Position numbers and translations under genes: made by a program. This document shows, in pieces, positions 31,952-40,720 of a DNA stretch of 43,765 bases (position 1 is its first letter; each line of letters opens with the position of its first letter). This DNA is from Gemmatimonadota bacterium. GTDB lineage: Bacteria > Gemmatimonadota > Gemmatimonadetes > Longimicrobiales > Gaopeijiaceae. The notes under the pieces are model-generated. The model saw only the letters and a list, made by a program, of their open reading frames with translations, searched no databases and was not told the DNA's origin. The stretch lies in the NCBI GenBank assembly GCA_016209885.1, contig JACQVF010000031.1:1-43765 (forward strand), in the 5' to 3' direction.

Positions 31952-33919
31952 ATGCTGGCTAAGGCGCCCCGACCGGATTCGGTCGGGGCGCACGCGCATC
32001 ACGGGCTCGCGGTTGCCGTCGCCGCGGCCGCGCTGCTCCTCGGCACCGTACCCTGGCGTGCGTTGCCGGCGCAGCAGCCGGTGGGTCCAGGCCGGCCGCA
32101 CGCGGACACGGCCGTGGCGCCGGACACCATCCCGCGCGATACGGTGCGCCTCCCCGTGCCGCCGGCACGCCGGCTGCCCCGCGATACGCTCCGGGGCGAT
32201 ACGGCGGCGCAGGTGCGGGTCGGCGCGGATACGCTCTCCCTGGATACCGCGCAGTCGGCCGACACCCTCGGTCCGGTCCCGGTGCTCCCGGCTTTTCCGG
32301 ACGCCGTGCCGCCGGGCTGGGTGGGCGCCGTATGGGAGTGGGATCGTGACGCGCTCCTGCGCGAGGGAGGCCTCACGCTCGGTACGCTCCTGCGCGATAT
32401 CCCGGGCCTGGTCCTCCTGCGGGGCGGCCACGTGGGGATGCCGGAGGCGGTCAGCGCCCTCGGGCTCGGCGCCGGACGAGTGCGCGTCTTCCTGGACGGC
32501 TTCGAGCTCGATCCCCTGGAGGGCCAGACGCTCGATCTCTCGCGGGTCACGCTCGCGGGCCTGGAGCGACTGCGCGTCGAGCGCCGGCCCGGGATGCTTC
32601 GGATCGAGCTGCGGACGCTGGCGCCGTCCGACCACCGGCCATACAGCCTGGTGGATGCCGCAACGGGCGATCTCGAAACGAACTACTTCCGCGGTGTGTT
32701 TGCCCACCCGCGTGCGCTGGGTGGGTCGCTGGCGCTGGGCGTCGAGCGGCTGGACACGGAAGGGACGGCGCGGGAGCAGCCGGCCTCGGAGCTCACCACC
32801 TGGCTCAAGTACGGGCTGCTCCAGGGCCAGCGCGGCGGCGTCATGCTCGAGTGGCGTCGCAACCGCGGCGGCCGCGACACCCTCTTTGCCCCCCCTACGG
32901 TGACCCGCTCCGACCTGGTCGTGCGGGCGCGAGGCGAGCTCGCCGCTGGTCTCATGCTGGATGCATTCATTGGACGCTCCAGCGCGTCCGGCGAGGGTGG
33001 GGACACCGGGACGCCCGTGGGGCTCTCCGGCCGGCAGGCGGGCGCGCGGCTGGCGCTGGACCACGGGCTGTTATGGGGCAGGGCGGCGTTCCGGGTCCGC
33101 GACGCGCGTGGCCTGCCAACGACGGCCCTGGAGCTGGAGGCCGGCACGCGGCTCGCAGGGGTCCTGCGCGTGGACGGGGCTGTCGAGTGGGAGGACTGGG
33201 GTAGCGAGGACGCAGCGGCGCGCCGCGCCGGCATCGCGGCGGGGCCGTTTCTCGGGCTGAGCGTCTTCGGCCAGATCGAGAGTGGGCGCCGGGGCATCCC
33301 GCTCGTGGGGACGGCGGACACGACGCCTGAGCTTTCACCCCGCTTCACCGATCGTACGGCCATGCGCGCTGGGATCGAGTTTCGCCATGGGGGGCTCGCG
33401 CTCGGAGCCGCGGCGCTTAGCCTGGACATGGATTCGATCCGCCCCCTGGGATTCGGCCCCGATGCTACGGGCGTGACCACGCCGGGCGGCAAACGCTCCG
33501 GCTTCGAGGCGTACGCGCGGCTGCCCCTGTGGCCCCAGGGAATGCGGCTGGACGCCGCCTGGCAGGAGTGGAACGACGCCGCGCCCTGGCCTTACCTGCC
33601 GCAGCGGGTCTGGTCGGGAGCGCTCGTCTACCACAACGCCTTCCTGCCCTCCCGCAACCTCGAGTTGCTGGCGAGCGTGGCTGGCCGGGGCCGGCCCGCC
33701 ATGCTCCTGCCCCTCGTGGACCCGCAGCACCCGGAGCGTTTGCTCGAGGCTCCGCCTTTCGAGAACTGGTCGATGTACCTCCAGATCCGTGTGGTCACCG
33801 TCCGCATCTTCGTGGTCTGGGAGAACTTCACGAACCGGCTGGACCAGCGCGACTTCGCGCGCCGTGGCTTCCCGGGTCAGCACGCCCTCTACGGGGTTCG
33901 CTGGGCAATGTGGAACTAG
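31952..33919 (+). CDS. TonB-dependent-receptor-like outer-membrane protein
   Basis: 655-residue predicted outer-membrane protein. A signal peptide with an unusually long N-region ends at ALPAQQ near residue 42. Residues ~50-105 are low-complexity and rich in Asp-Thr pairs (RDTV, RDTL, GDTA, ADTL, LDTA). A plug-like domain follows (LGTLLRDIPGLVLLRGG, then RVRVFLDGFELDPLEG and LAGLERLRVERRPG), then alternating strands consistent with a beta barrel ending in ALYGVRWAMWN. The barrel is shorter than in typical siderophore receptors and no substrate is evident. GTG 31937 is an alternative; I use ATG 31952 with GAGGG 9 nt upstream. It sits between pepA and yicC on the same strand. Confidence 0.72.
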   Translation: MLAKAPRPDSVGAHAHHGLAVAVAAAALLLGTVPWRALPAQQPVGPGRPHADTAVAPDTIPRDTVRLPVPPARRLPRDTLRGDTAAQVRVGADTLSLDTAQSADTLGPVPVLPAFPDAVPPGWVGAVWEWDRDALLREGGLTLGTLLRDIPGLVLLRGGHVGMPEAVSALGLGAGRVRVFLDGFELDPLEGQTLDLSRVTLAGLERLRVERRPGMLRIELRTLAPSDHRPYSLVDAATGDLETNYFRGVFAHPRALGGSLALGVERLDTEGTAREQPASELTTWLKYGLLQGQRGGVMLEWRRNRGGRDTLFAPPTVTRSDLVVRARGELAAGLMLDAFIGRSSASGEGGDTGTPVGLSGRQAGARLALDHGLLWGRAAFRVRDARGLPTTALELEAGTRLAGVLRVDGAVEWEDWGSEDAAARRAGIAAGPFLGLSVFGQIESGRRGIPLVGTADTTPELSPRFTDRTAMRAGIEFRHGGLALGAAALSLDMDSIRPLGFGPDATGVTTPGGKRSGFEAYARLPLWPQGMRLDAAWQEWNDAAPWPYLPQRVWSGALVYHNAFLPSRNLELLASVAGRGRPAMLLPLVDPQHPERLLEAPPFENWSMYLQIRVVTVRIFVVWENFTNRLDQRDFARRGFPGQHALYGVRWAMWN

Positions 33920-33966
33920 GCGCACGAGTCGATTAGTATGGAGACGCCTCCATGCGGGGAACGGCC

Positions 33967-34866
33967 ATGATTCGGAGCATGACCGGATTCGGGGAGGCGG
34001 AGCAGGCGGTTGCGAACGCGCGTCTCCGCGTCCAGATCAAGACGGTCAATCACCGGTTCTTCAACCTGAGCCTGCGCGTGCCGGGGGAGCTGGAGCGCCA
34101 CGAGCTGATGCTCAGGGACTTGCTGCGGGGATACCTGCCGCGGGGGCACGTGGTGTACACGCTGAGCCTCGAGCTGGACCCGGCGGCGCACGCGTCGGCC
34201 TCCCTGGAGCTCGACCGCGAGCGCGCGCGTCGATACCGGGACCTGCTCGTCGAGCTCAAGAACGAGCTCGGCCTCACCGGCGATGTGGAGCTCGCCCTTG
34301 TGGCGGGACGCGCCGATCTGTTCCAGGCGCCGCCGGGCGGATCCCGGAGCCTGGCGCCGGAGGTCGACCTGGAGACGCTACGCGGGCTCACCGAGGAGGC
34401 GGCGCGCGCCGTTGTAGTCATGCGCGAGGCGGAGGGCCAGCGCCTGGTGGCCGATCTCCGGGAGCGGCTGGGGGAGATCGAGCGCCAGGTCGCGGAGATC
34501 GAAGATCGCGCGCCCGAACGCCTGGTGGTGGAGCGCGACCGCCTGCGCGAGGCGATCGCCCGCCTCATGGACTCGAAACAGGTGGATGAGGACCGACTGG
34601 CCCGCGAGATCGCGTACCTCGCCGAGAGGTGGGACTTGAGCGAGGAGATCGTGCGCCTCCGGTCTCACATCGCCCTCTTCCGCGAGATCCTGGCCTCCGA
34701 CGCCGCGGAGCCCGTGGGCAAGCGCCTCTCGTTCCTGGTGCAGGAGATGCACCGGGAAGCCACCACCCTGGGCGCGAAAGCGAACGATGAGGTCATCGCC
34801 CATGCGAGCCTGAGCGTCAAGGAGCAGATCGAGCGGATCCGCGAACAGGTGGAGAACGTGGAGTGA
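33967..34866 (+). CDS. yicC: YicC-family endoribonuclease
   Basis: 299-residue member of the YicC family; E. coli YicC is an endoribonuclease involved in small-RNA turnover. The diagnostic N-terminus MIRSMTGFGEAE and the VNHRFFNLSLRVP segment are present, as is the C-terminal block RLSFLVQEMHREATTLGAKAND, essentially family consensus. An upstream in-frame ATG at 33952 would add MRGTA; the canonical start is 33967 with GGGGAA upstream. Its TGA overlaps the GTG of gmk, and the yicC-gmk-rpoZ order is common in bacteria. Confidence 0.93.
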   Translation: MIRSMTGFGEAEQAVANARLRVQIKTVNHRFFNLSLRVPGELERHELMLRDLLRGYLPRGHVVYTLSLELDPAAHASASLELDRERARRYRDLLVELKNELGLTGDVELALVAGRADLFQAPPGGSRSLAPEVDLETLRGLTEEAARAVVVMREAEGQRLVADLRERLGEIERQVAEIEDRAPERLVVERDRLREAIARLMDSKQVDEDRLAREIAYLAERWDLSEEIVRLRSHIALFREILASDAAEPVGKRLSFLVQEMHREATTLGAKANDEVIAHASLSVKEQIERIREQVENVE

Positions 34867-35519
34867 GCCTTCCCGTACGCCCCTGTCCCATCGTGCTCGC
34901 GGCACCCAGCGGTGCCGGCAAGACCACGATCGCCCGCACCCTGGTGGACAACCCCGACCGCTTCGTCTTCTCGGTCTCCGCCACTACGCGGCCGCCGCGC
35001 CCGGGCGAACGCGACGGTGTGGACTACTACTTCCTGGACGACGCGCAGTTCCAGGGGATGGTGGAGCGCGGAGAGCTGGCGGAGTGGGCCCTCGTCCATG
35101 GGTACAAGTACGGCACGCCCAAGAAGAGCTTCGCGGAGGCGGCGGCGAGTGGCGTGCACCTCGTCCTGGATATCGACATCCAGGGGGCGCGCCAGGTGCG
35201 GGAGTCGGTCCCGGACGCCGTGCTCGTCTTCATCCTCCCGCCATCCGGAGAGGCACTCGTGAACCGCATCGCCGGGCGTGGCGGCGAGCAGCGGGAGGAG
35301 ACGCGCCGCCGCCTCATGGCGGCGCACACGGAGCTGCAACGGGCGCCGGAATTCGACTACATTGTAGTGAACGACCAGTTGGACGACGCCATTCGTCAGG
35401 TTCTGGCCATCGTGGACGCGGAGCGTCTTCGCGCATCGCGCATGGCCGGGGTCGAAGGGGAGATCCGCCGGCTGCAGCGCGAGATCGATGACATCGTGAA
35501 AAGGAGCCTCAGTTCATGA
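34863..35519 (+). CDS. gmk: guanylate kinase
   Basis: 218-residue cytoplasmic kinase that phosphorylates GMP to GDP. P-loop APSGAGKT with Lys20, the GMP-binding segment SATTRPPRPGERDGVDYYF, and VLDIDIQGARQV in the central domain are all typical. The length is normal. GTG start at 34863 overlaps the yicC stop (GTGA) and the stop overlaps the rpoZ ATG, so all three are likely translated in a coupled fashion. Confidence 0.96.
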   Translation: MSLPVRPCPIVLAAPSGAGKTTIARTLVDNPDRFVFSVSATTRPPRPGERDGVDYYFLDDAQFQGMVERGELAEWALVHGYKYGTPKKSFAEAAASGVHLVLDIDIQGARQVRESVPDAVLVFILPPSGEALVNRIAGRGGEQREETRRRLMAAHTELQRAPEFDYIVVNDQLDDAIRQVLAIVDAERLRASRMAGVEGEIRRLQREIDDIVKRSLSS

Positions 35520-35731
35520 AGGTCTTCACTCCGGAGGAAGTGGCGAACCAGGCGGGGAGCAAGTACCTGGGCGTGCTGGTGTCAGCGAAGTACGCCCGGG
35601 AGCTGAACGCGCTCCCCAGAGAGACTCTGCCGCTGGGGGAGGAGAAGAAGCTGACCACGCGATCGCTGGAGGCGCTTACCTCGGGGCAGATCGATTTCCG
35701 CCTCGTCAAACGGCGCCGCCGGGAGGAGTGA
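35516..35731 (+). CDS. rpoZ: RNA polymerase omega subunit
   Basis: 71-residue protein that promotes assembly of RNA polymerase by holding the beta' subunit. Short and diverged, but with the expected AKYARELNAL (consensus AxxRARQL) and KKLTTRSLEALTSGQIDF segments, and in the classic position directly after gmk. ATG at 35516 overlaps the gmk stop (ATGA). Confidence 0.88.
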   Translation: MKVFTPEEVANQAGSKYLGVLVSAKYARELNALPRETLPLGEEKKLTTRSLEALTSGQIDFRLVKRRRREE

Positions 35732-35735
35732 GCCG

Positions 35736-36989
35736 GTGGGCGCCCGGCCGCTCTCGCCACGGCGTCCGTGGAACGGCCGGCGCGTTCTCCTGGGCGTCAC
35801 CGGCGGGATCGCAGCGTACAAGGCCGTTCAGCTCGCGCGTGACCTGACGCGCCTGGGCGCGGCGGTCGATGTGGTGCTGACCGCGGCCGCCGCCGAGTTC
35901 GTTCGCGCTCTGTCGTTCGAGGGCGTGAGCGGACGGCCGGCGTTCCGGGACCTTTTCGCGGCTGGCGACGCCGCCCTTCACATCCGCCTCGCCCGCGAGG
36001 CGGATGTCGTTTGTGTGGCCCCGGCCACGGCGGATTTCCTGGCCAGAGCGGCGCACGGGCATGCGGACGACCTGCTGACGACGGTGCTTCTGGCCACGCC
36101 GGCGCCGGTCGTCCTCTGCCCTGCGATGAATGACCGCATGTACGGCCATCCGCAGACGCAGGCGAACCTGGAGCACTTGGGTCAGCGGCCCGGGTACTCC
36201 ATCGCGGGTCCCGCCACGGGCCCTCTGGCGTACGGAGAGGACGAGGGGCCCGGGCGGATGCTCGAGCCCGAGGAGGTTCTCGAGCACGTGGGCCGCGCTC
36301 TGGCGGCGGGACCGCCATGGGTGGGCAAGCAGGTCCTGGTGACCGCGGGTCCTACTCGCGAGCCCCTGGACCCCGTGCGCTATGTGGGTAATCGCTCCTC
36401 GGGGCGCATGGGCTACGCGATCGCGCAGGCGGCGTGGCGTAGGGGCGCAGAGGTCACCCTCGTCTCGGGACCCACTGCGCTGGAGCCGCCCGTGGGCGTC
36501 TCCAGCGTCCTGGTCGAGACGGCGCGGGAGATGCACGCGGCAGTGGCCGATGTGCTTCCGCGGGCCGATGTGGCGATCATGGCCGCGGCCGTGGCTGACT
36601 TCCGGCCCGCGGAGGCCCGAACGTCGAAGATCAAGCGAGGCAAGGCGGGCGCCCGGATCGAGCTCGAGCTCGAGCGCAACCCTGACGTCCTGGCGGAGAC
36701 CCGGGACCGGCGGCGGCCGGACGCCGTGGTTGTGGGCTTCGCCCTCGAAACCGACCATCTCGTGCGGAATGCCGAGATGAAGCTGCGCGAAAAGGATCTC
36801 GACCTCATCGTCGCGAACGACCCGCGGGACAGGGACGCGGGCTTCGAGGTCGAGACCAACCGCGTGACGGTGATCGACCGGAGTGGCACGGTGGAAGAGC
36901 TTCCCCTTCTCTTGAAGGACGAGGTTGCCGAGCGTGTCCTGGACCGCATCGAGCTCGCCCTCGCTGGGCGCTCGGCCACCGGGGCGTGA
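35736..36989 (+). CDS. coaBC: bifunctional phosphopantothenoylcysteine decarboxylase/synthase CoaBC
   Basis: 417-residue two-domain enzyme of coenzyme A biosynthesis. Residues ~14-190 are the FMN-dependent decarboxylase (CoaC), with GVTGGIAAYK, active-site His82 (ALHIRL) and Asn132 (CPAMN). The usual cysteine of the flap motif (ACGxxGxGRM, Cys158 in E. coli Dfp) is Tyr166 here (AYGEDEGPGRM). Residues ~197-417 are the CTP-dependent synthetase (CoaB), with TAGPTREPLDPVRYVGNRSSG, AAAVADFRP and KIKR. GTG start at 35736 has GGGAGGAG upstream, 4 nt after rpoZ. The operon context is normal. Confidence 0.94.
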   Translation: MGARPLSPRRPWNGRRVLLGVTGGIAAYKAVQLARDLTRLGAAVDVVLTAAAAEFVRALSFEGVSGRPAFRDLFAAGDAALHIRLAREADVVCVAPATADFLARAAHGHADDLLTTVLLATPAPVVLCPAMNDRMYGHPQTQANLEHLGQRPGYSIAGPATGPLAYGEDEGPGRMLEPEEVLEHVGRALAAGPPWVGKQVLVTAGPTREPLDPVRYVGNRSSGRMGYAIAQAAWRRGAEVTLVSGPTALEPPVGVSSVLVETAREMHAAVADVLPRADVAIMAAAVADFRPAEARTSKIKRGKAGARIELELERNPDVLAETRDRRRPDAVVVGFALETDHLVRNAEMKLREKDLDLIVANDPRDRDAGFEVETNRVTVIDRSGTVEELPLLLKDEVAERVLDRIELALAGRSATGA

Positions 36990-37016
36990 GCGAGGGGTCA
37001 GGGCGACCGGGCGACG

Positions 37017-37907
37017 ATGCTCACCGCGGCCGAGCTCGCTCGCCGGCTCCGACAGCAGGCGGAGCTCGGGGCGGGTGCACTGTTCCTCGAGCACCTGAGC
37101 CGTGCCGAGGCGCTGGGGCTCGCCCGCAAGTTCGCGGCGCGCGCAGCGGCTTCCGCGGCAACCGTCCGGGAGCCGGCTTCGCCGACCGGAGAGCCGGGCC
37201 TCCCGGAGCTCGGCCGGCGGCGTGCCAGGGGCGCGGGTAGGTCGGCCGCAAGGGTCGAAAGCGGGACGCGCGCGCCGGCGCAGCCGGCCGAGCGAGGAGC
37301 CACGTTCGACGAGCGTGAGCTCACGGGCTGGGATCACGCGGACGCCTACCGGGAGGTGCGGGACACCGCGTTCGGGTGCGTGCGCTGCCGGCTGCACGAG
37401 GGTCGAAGCCACGTCGTCTTCAGCGATGGGAATCCGCAGGCCCGCGTCATGGTCGTAGGCGAAGCGCCGGGGGCTGAAGAGGACCGGAAGGGGCTGCCGT
37501 TCGTGGGGCCGGCGGGTCAGCTGCTGGATCTCCTCCTGGCGACGGTCGCGCTTTCGCGGGATTCCGTGTACATCTGCAATGTGGTCAAGTGTCGCCCGCC
37601 GGGGAACCGGAACCCGCTGCCCGATGAGATCGAGACGTGCTTGCCGTACCTGAGGCGGCAGATCGAGCTCGTGGCACCGGAAGCCATCCTGGCGCTGGGC
37701 GCCATCGCGGTCCACACGCTCCTCGGCCGGCAGGACGCCATCAAGCGGCTTCGCGGGGTGGTCCATCGCTACGAGGGAATCCCTGTGGTGGTCACGTACC
37801 ACCCGGCGGCGCTCCTGCGGAACCCTCGCTGGACCCCGGGCGCGTGGGAGGACCTCCAGTTGCTCCGCCGTACGCTGGAGGGTGAGCGTGGAACGAGCCT
37901 GCTGTAG
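37017..37907 (+). CDS. family 4 uracil-DNA glycosylase (iron-sulfur type)
   Basis: 296-residue glycosylase that removes uracil from DNA to start base-excision repair. Family-4 markers: GEAPGAEED (148-156), FVGPAGQLLD, CNVVKCRPPGNRNP and HPAALLRNP, plus four cysteines for a [4Fe-4S] cluster (Cys121, Cys124, Cys192, Cys208). The first ~105 residues are an Ala/Arg-rich, poorly conserved extension, as seen in some phage-type fusions. ATG at 37017 follows coaBC by 27 nt without a strong ribosome-binding site. A 23-nt dispersed repeat follows the stop. Confidence 0.92.
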   Translation: MLTAAELARRLRQQAELGAGALFLEHLSRAEALGLARKFAARAAASAATVREPASPTGEPGLPELGRRRARGAGRSAARVESGTRAPAQPAERGATFDERELTGWDHADAYREVRDTAFGCVRCRLHEGRSHVVFSDGNPQARVMVVGEAPGAEEDRKGLPFVGPAGQLLDLLLATVALSRDSVYICNVVKCRPPGNRNPLPDEIETCLPYLRRQIELVAPEAILALGAIAVHTLLGRQDAIKRLRGVVHRYEGIPVVVTYHPAALLRNPRWTPGAWEDLQLLRRTLEGERGTSLL

Positions 37908-37914
37908 CAGGTCC

Positions 37915-37937
37915 CTGTAGCTCTTCAGCGAGCTGCT
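37915..37937. repeat. 23-nt dispersed repeat, copy 2
   Basis: Begins CTGTAGCTCTTCAGCGAGCT and ends GCT, 7 nt after the glycosylase stop. It matches copy 1 at 22804-22826 at 21 of 23 positions. The AGCTC/GAGCT arms form a perfect 5-bp hairpin with a TTCAGC loop. Confidence 0.6.
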
Positions 37938-37961
37938 GAACCCGGGAAGTAGAGGTCTCCC

Positions 37962-39368
37962 GTGAACGAGCGAGCGCTGGCAGCCACGACCAACGCGCTG
38001 GAGGCGGCGCCTCCGGCCTATGACCGCGAACCGCCGTACTCGCCGGAGGCCGAGGTCTCCGTCCTCGGAGGGATGCTCATCGACCGGGATGCCGTGGCCC
38101 GGGCGGTGGAGGTCGTCGACGACTCCATGTTCGCGCGGGAGGCGCACCGCCGTCTCTTCCGCGCCATGGTGCGACTCTTCGAGCGGGGGGACGTGATCGA
38201 TGTCATCACGCTGGCGGACGAGCTCAAGAAGACGAACGAGCTGGAGCCCGGCGGCGGGATGGAGTACCTGGCGGAGTTGCTCGACGCCGTGCCCACGGCG
38301 GCAAATATCGAGTATCACGCCCGCATCGTCCGCGACAAGGCGATGCTCCGGCGGCTCATCGACGCAGCCAGCCAGATCATCCGGGACAGCTACGACCCCG
38401 GCGAGCGGCCGGTGGACGAGGTCCTCGACCTGGCGGAGCAGCGAATCTTCCACGTGGCCCGCACTCACGCCCGTTCCGGCTTCGTCTGGATCAAGGAGAT
38501 CCTCTGGCCGACGTTCGAGCACATCGAGGCGCTCCAGCAGTCGCCATCCGGGATCACGGGGATCCCCACGGGCTTCCCCGACCTGGACCGCATGAGCGCG
38601 GGCCTCCAGAAAGGCGAGCTCGTCATCGTGGCCGGCCGCCCTGCCATGGGGAAGACGTCCTTCGTGCTGAACGTGACCGAAAACGTGGCCATCACGTACC
38701 GCATCCCCGTCGCCGTGTTCAGCCTGGAGATGTCGAAGGAGCAGCTCGTGCAGCGGCTCCTCTGCGCGGAAGGGCGGGTGAACGCCCAGAACCTGCGGCG
38801 CGGCCGGCTCACAGACGAAGAGTACAAGCGTCTCGCGGCGGCGGCAGGCCACTTGAACACGGCGCCCATCTGGATCGACGATTCGCCCGGCACCACGGTG
38901 CTGGAGATGCGTGCGAAGGCCCGGCGCCTCAAAGCGGAGGTGGAGCTGGGCGCGCTCGTCATCGATTACCTGCAGCTCATGGCCTCGGTCTCCCGCGCAG
39001 AGAACCGGCAGCAAGAGGTGAGCGAGATCTCCCGCGGGCTCAAGGCGCTGGCGAAGGAGCTGGAGATCCCGATCATCGCGCTCAGCCAGCTCTCACGGGC
39101 GCCGGAGCAGCGGTCGGGCGATCACCGCCCTCAGCTCTCGGACCTGCGCGAGTCCGGATCGCTGGAGCAGGATGCCGATCTCGTCATGTTTCTCTACCGG
39201 CCCGAGTACTACCTTGGCCCCGAGGACCGGGACGGGAACACCCTGGAGGGCAAAGCGGAGCTCATCATCAGCAAGCAGCGCAACGGCCCGACCGGCACGA
39301 TACCCCTCTACTTCCACAAAGAGTACACCCGGTTCGATTCCGTGGAGACACGGGAGGACCTGGGCTGA
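37962..39368 (+). CDS. dnaB: replicative DNA helicase
   Basis: 468-residue hexameric helicase that unwinds DNA at the replication fork. N-terminal domain: PPYSPEAEVSVLGGMLID, then MFAREAHRRLF. RecA-like motor: GIPTGFPDLDRMSAGLQKGELVIVAGRPAMGKTSF with Walker A at 225-232 (Lys231), VFSLEMSKEQL, VIDYLQLM, SRGLKALAKEL and ALSQLSRAPEQR. Length is normal and no intein is present. GTG start at 37962 has TAGAGGT upstream. Confidence 0.96.
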   Translation: MNERALAATTNALEAAPPAYDREPPYSPEAEVSVLGGMLIDRDAVARAVEVVDDSMFAREAHRRLFRAMVRLFERGDVIDVITLADELKKTNELEPGGGMEYLAELLDAVPTAANIEYHARIVRDKAMLRRLIDAASQIIRDSYDPGERPVDEVLDLAEQRIFHVARTHARSGFVWIKEILWPTFEHIEALQQSPSGITGIPTGFPDLDRMSAGLQKGELVIVAGRPAMGKTSFVLNVTENVAITYRIPVAVFSLEMSKEQLVQRLLCAEGRVNAQNLRRGRLTDEEYKRLAAAAGHLNTAPIWIDDSPGTTVLEMRAKARRLKAEVELGALVIDYLQLMASVSRAENRQQEVSEISRGLKALAKELEIPIIALSQLSRAPEQRSGDHRPQLSDLRESGSLEQDADLVMFLYRPEYYLGPEDRDGNTLEGKAELIISKQRNGPTGTIPLYFHKEYTRFDSVETREDLG

Positions 39369-39374
39369 CGGCCG

Positions 39375-40055
39375 ATGGTCCGCGCGGCAGCCGCGATCGC
39401 TGCGGCGGGAGCCGGCGCGCGAATGGGGGGGCGCCGGAAGCAATACGAAGAGCTGGCGGGTGAGCCGCTGCTCCTGCACGCGCTCCGCCCTTTCCTCGAA
39501 CACCCGGCGATCACGGGGATCGTGGTCGCGCTGCCGCCGGGGGACGCGGAGTCGCCGCCGCCGTGGCTGGCGGCGCTCGACCGCCGGCTCATCCTCACGG
39601 CCGGGGGGATGACCCGCGGCGATTCGGTGCGCGCGGCGCTCGAGCGGGTCCCCGAGGATGCAGACGTGGTCCTCATCCATGATGCGGCGCGGCCGCTCGT
39701 AAGCCTGGCGGTCATTGATCGCTGCATCCACGTCGCCGCCGGCGGCGTCGGCGCGGTGGCCGCCTGGCCGGAGACGGACACGGTGAAAGAGGTGGACGAC
39801 TCGGGGCGCATCGTCGCGACCCGCGACCGCCGGCGCCTTTGGCGGGCACAAACGCCCCAGGCGTTCCCCCGGGGGATGATCGTCCAAGCCTATCGCTCCG
39901 CCGAGGTGGAGGGGTATGTAGCCACGGACGATGCGGCGCTGGTGGAGCGCTACGGTGGGACGGTCCTGGTGGTCGAAGGCGCAGCAGACAACATCAAGAT
40001 CACGCGGCCCGAGGACCTGGCCCTGGCGGAGGCGCTGCTGGCGCAACGCTCATGA
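39375..40055 (+). CDS. ispD: 2-C-methyl-D-erythritol 4-phosphate cytidylyltransferase
   Basis: 226-residue enzyme of the MEP isoprenoid pathway, transferring CMP to methylerythritol phosphate. Nucleotide-binding start AAIAAAGAGARMGGRRKQY, TAGGMTRGDSVRAAL, VLIHDAARPLVS, TDTVKEVD and RAQTPQAFPRG are family-typical. It starts 6 nt after dnaB and its stop overlaps tsaC (ATGA). No ispF is fused or adjacent. Confidence 0.95.
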   Translation: MVRAAAAIAAAGAGARMGGRRKQYEELAGEPLLLHALRPFLEHPAITGIVVALPPGDAESPPPWLAALDRRLILTAGGMTRGDSVRAALERVPEDADVVLIHDAARPLVSLAVIDRCIHVAAGGVGAVAAWPETDTVKEVDDSGRIVATRDRRRLWRAQTPQAFPRGMIVQAYRSAEVEGYVATDDAALVERYGGTVLVVEGAADNIKITRPEDLALAEALLAQRS

Positions 40056-40720
40056 CCGCGCCGCACCTGCTCCCGTTCGGCGGACGCGGCTGGAAGAAGA
40101 AGCACCTGGGCGCGATCGTGGAGCACCTGCGCGCGGGCGGGCTCGTCGCCTACCCTACCGAGACGGTGTACGGCTTCGGCTCGACGCTCGCCGAGAGCGC
40201 CATCGCCCGGCTCACGGCCTTCAAGGGCCGGGACCCGGGCAAGCCGTTCCTGGTCCTGCTCACGGATGAGGAGATGGCCCCGGGCCTCCGATGGACGCAG
40301 GCGGCGCGTCGCCTCGCCGGCGCGTTCTGGCCGGGGCCGTTGACGCTGGTGCTGGCGGCTCCCGAGGGCGCCTACCCCGCTGGCGTGCGCGACGCTCGCG
40401 GCGGCGTCGCGGTGCGCGCCACGCCGCAAAGGGAGGTGCGGGCGCTCCTCGAGGCGTTGCGCGCTCCCATCACCTCGACGAGCGCGAATCTGCCGGGAGG
40501 CCCGCCGGCCCTCTCCGCGCGCGAGGCGGCAGCGGCGGTGGCGGCACTCGGAGGCGATGACGAGGTTTGGGTCCTGGACGGCGGATCGCTTCCGCGGTCG
40601 CCGCCGTCTACGATTGTGGACTGTACGGAGGGCAGGCCGCGGGTCACCCGGACCGGAGCGCTCCCTGTCGAGCGGATTCGCCGTGTCATTGCGGAGATCG
40701 ATGAGCGAGATCACGGCTGA
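40052..40720 (+). CDS. tsaC: threonylcarbamoyl-AMP synthase (Sua5/YrdC family)
   Basis: 222-residue enzyme that makes threonylcarbamoyl-AMP for the t6A modification of tRNA. VAYPTETVYGFGS, FKGRDPGKPFLVLL, FWPGPLTLVL and ITSTSANLPG are the family signatures. It lacks the extra C-terminal Sua5 domain, so TsaC-type. The open frame extends to 39839 in shadow of ispD; ATG 40052 overlaps the ispD stop and matches the family N-terminus. Its 3' end overlaps the next gene by 20 nt. Confidence 0.93.
   Translation: MTAPHLLPFGGRGWKKKHLGAIVEHLRAGGLVAYPTETVYGFGSTLAESAIARLTAFKGRDPGKPFLVLLTDEEMAPGLRWTQAARRLAGAFWPGPLTLVLAAPEGAYPAGVRDARGGVAVRATPQREVRALLEALRAPITSTSANLPGGPPALSAREAAAAVAALGGDDEVWVLDGGSLPRSPPSTIVDCTEGRPRVTRTGALPVERIRRVIAEIDERDHG

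Noticed and set aside
39839..40051. Longer N-terminus for tsaC
   Set aside because: Shadow of ispD; the ATG at 40052 overlaps the ispD stop and matches the family start.
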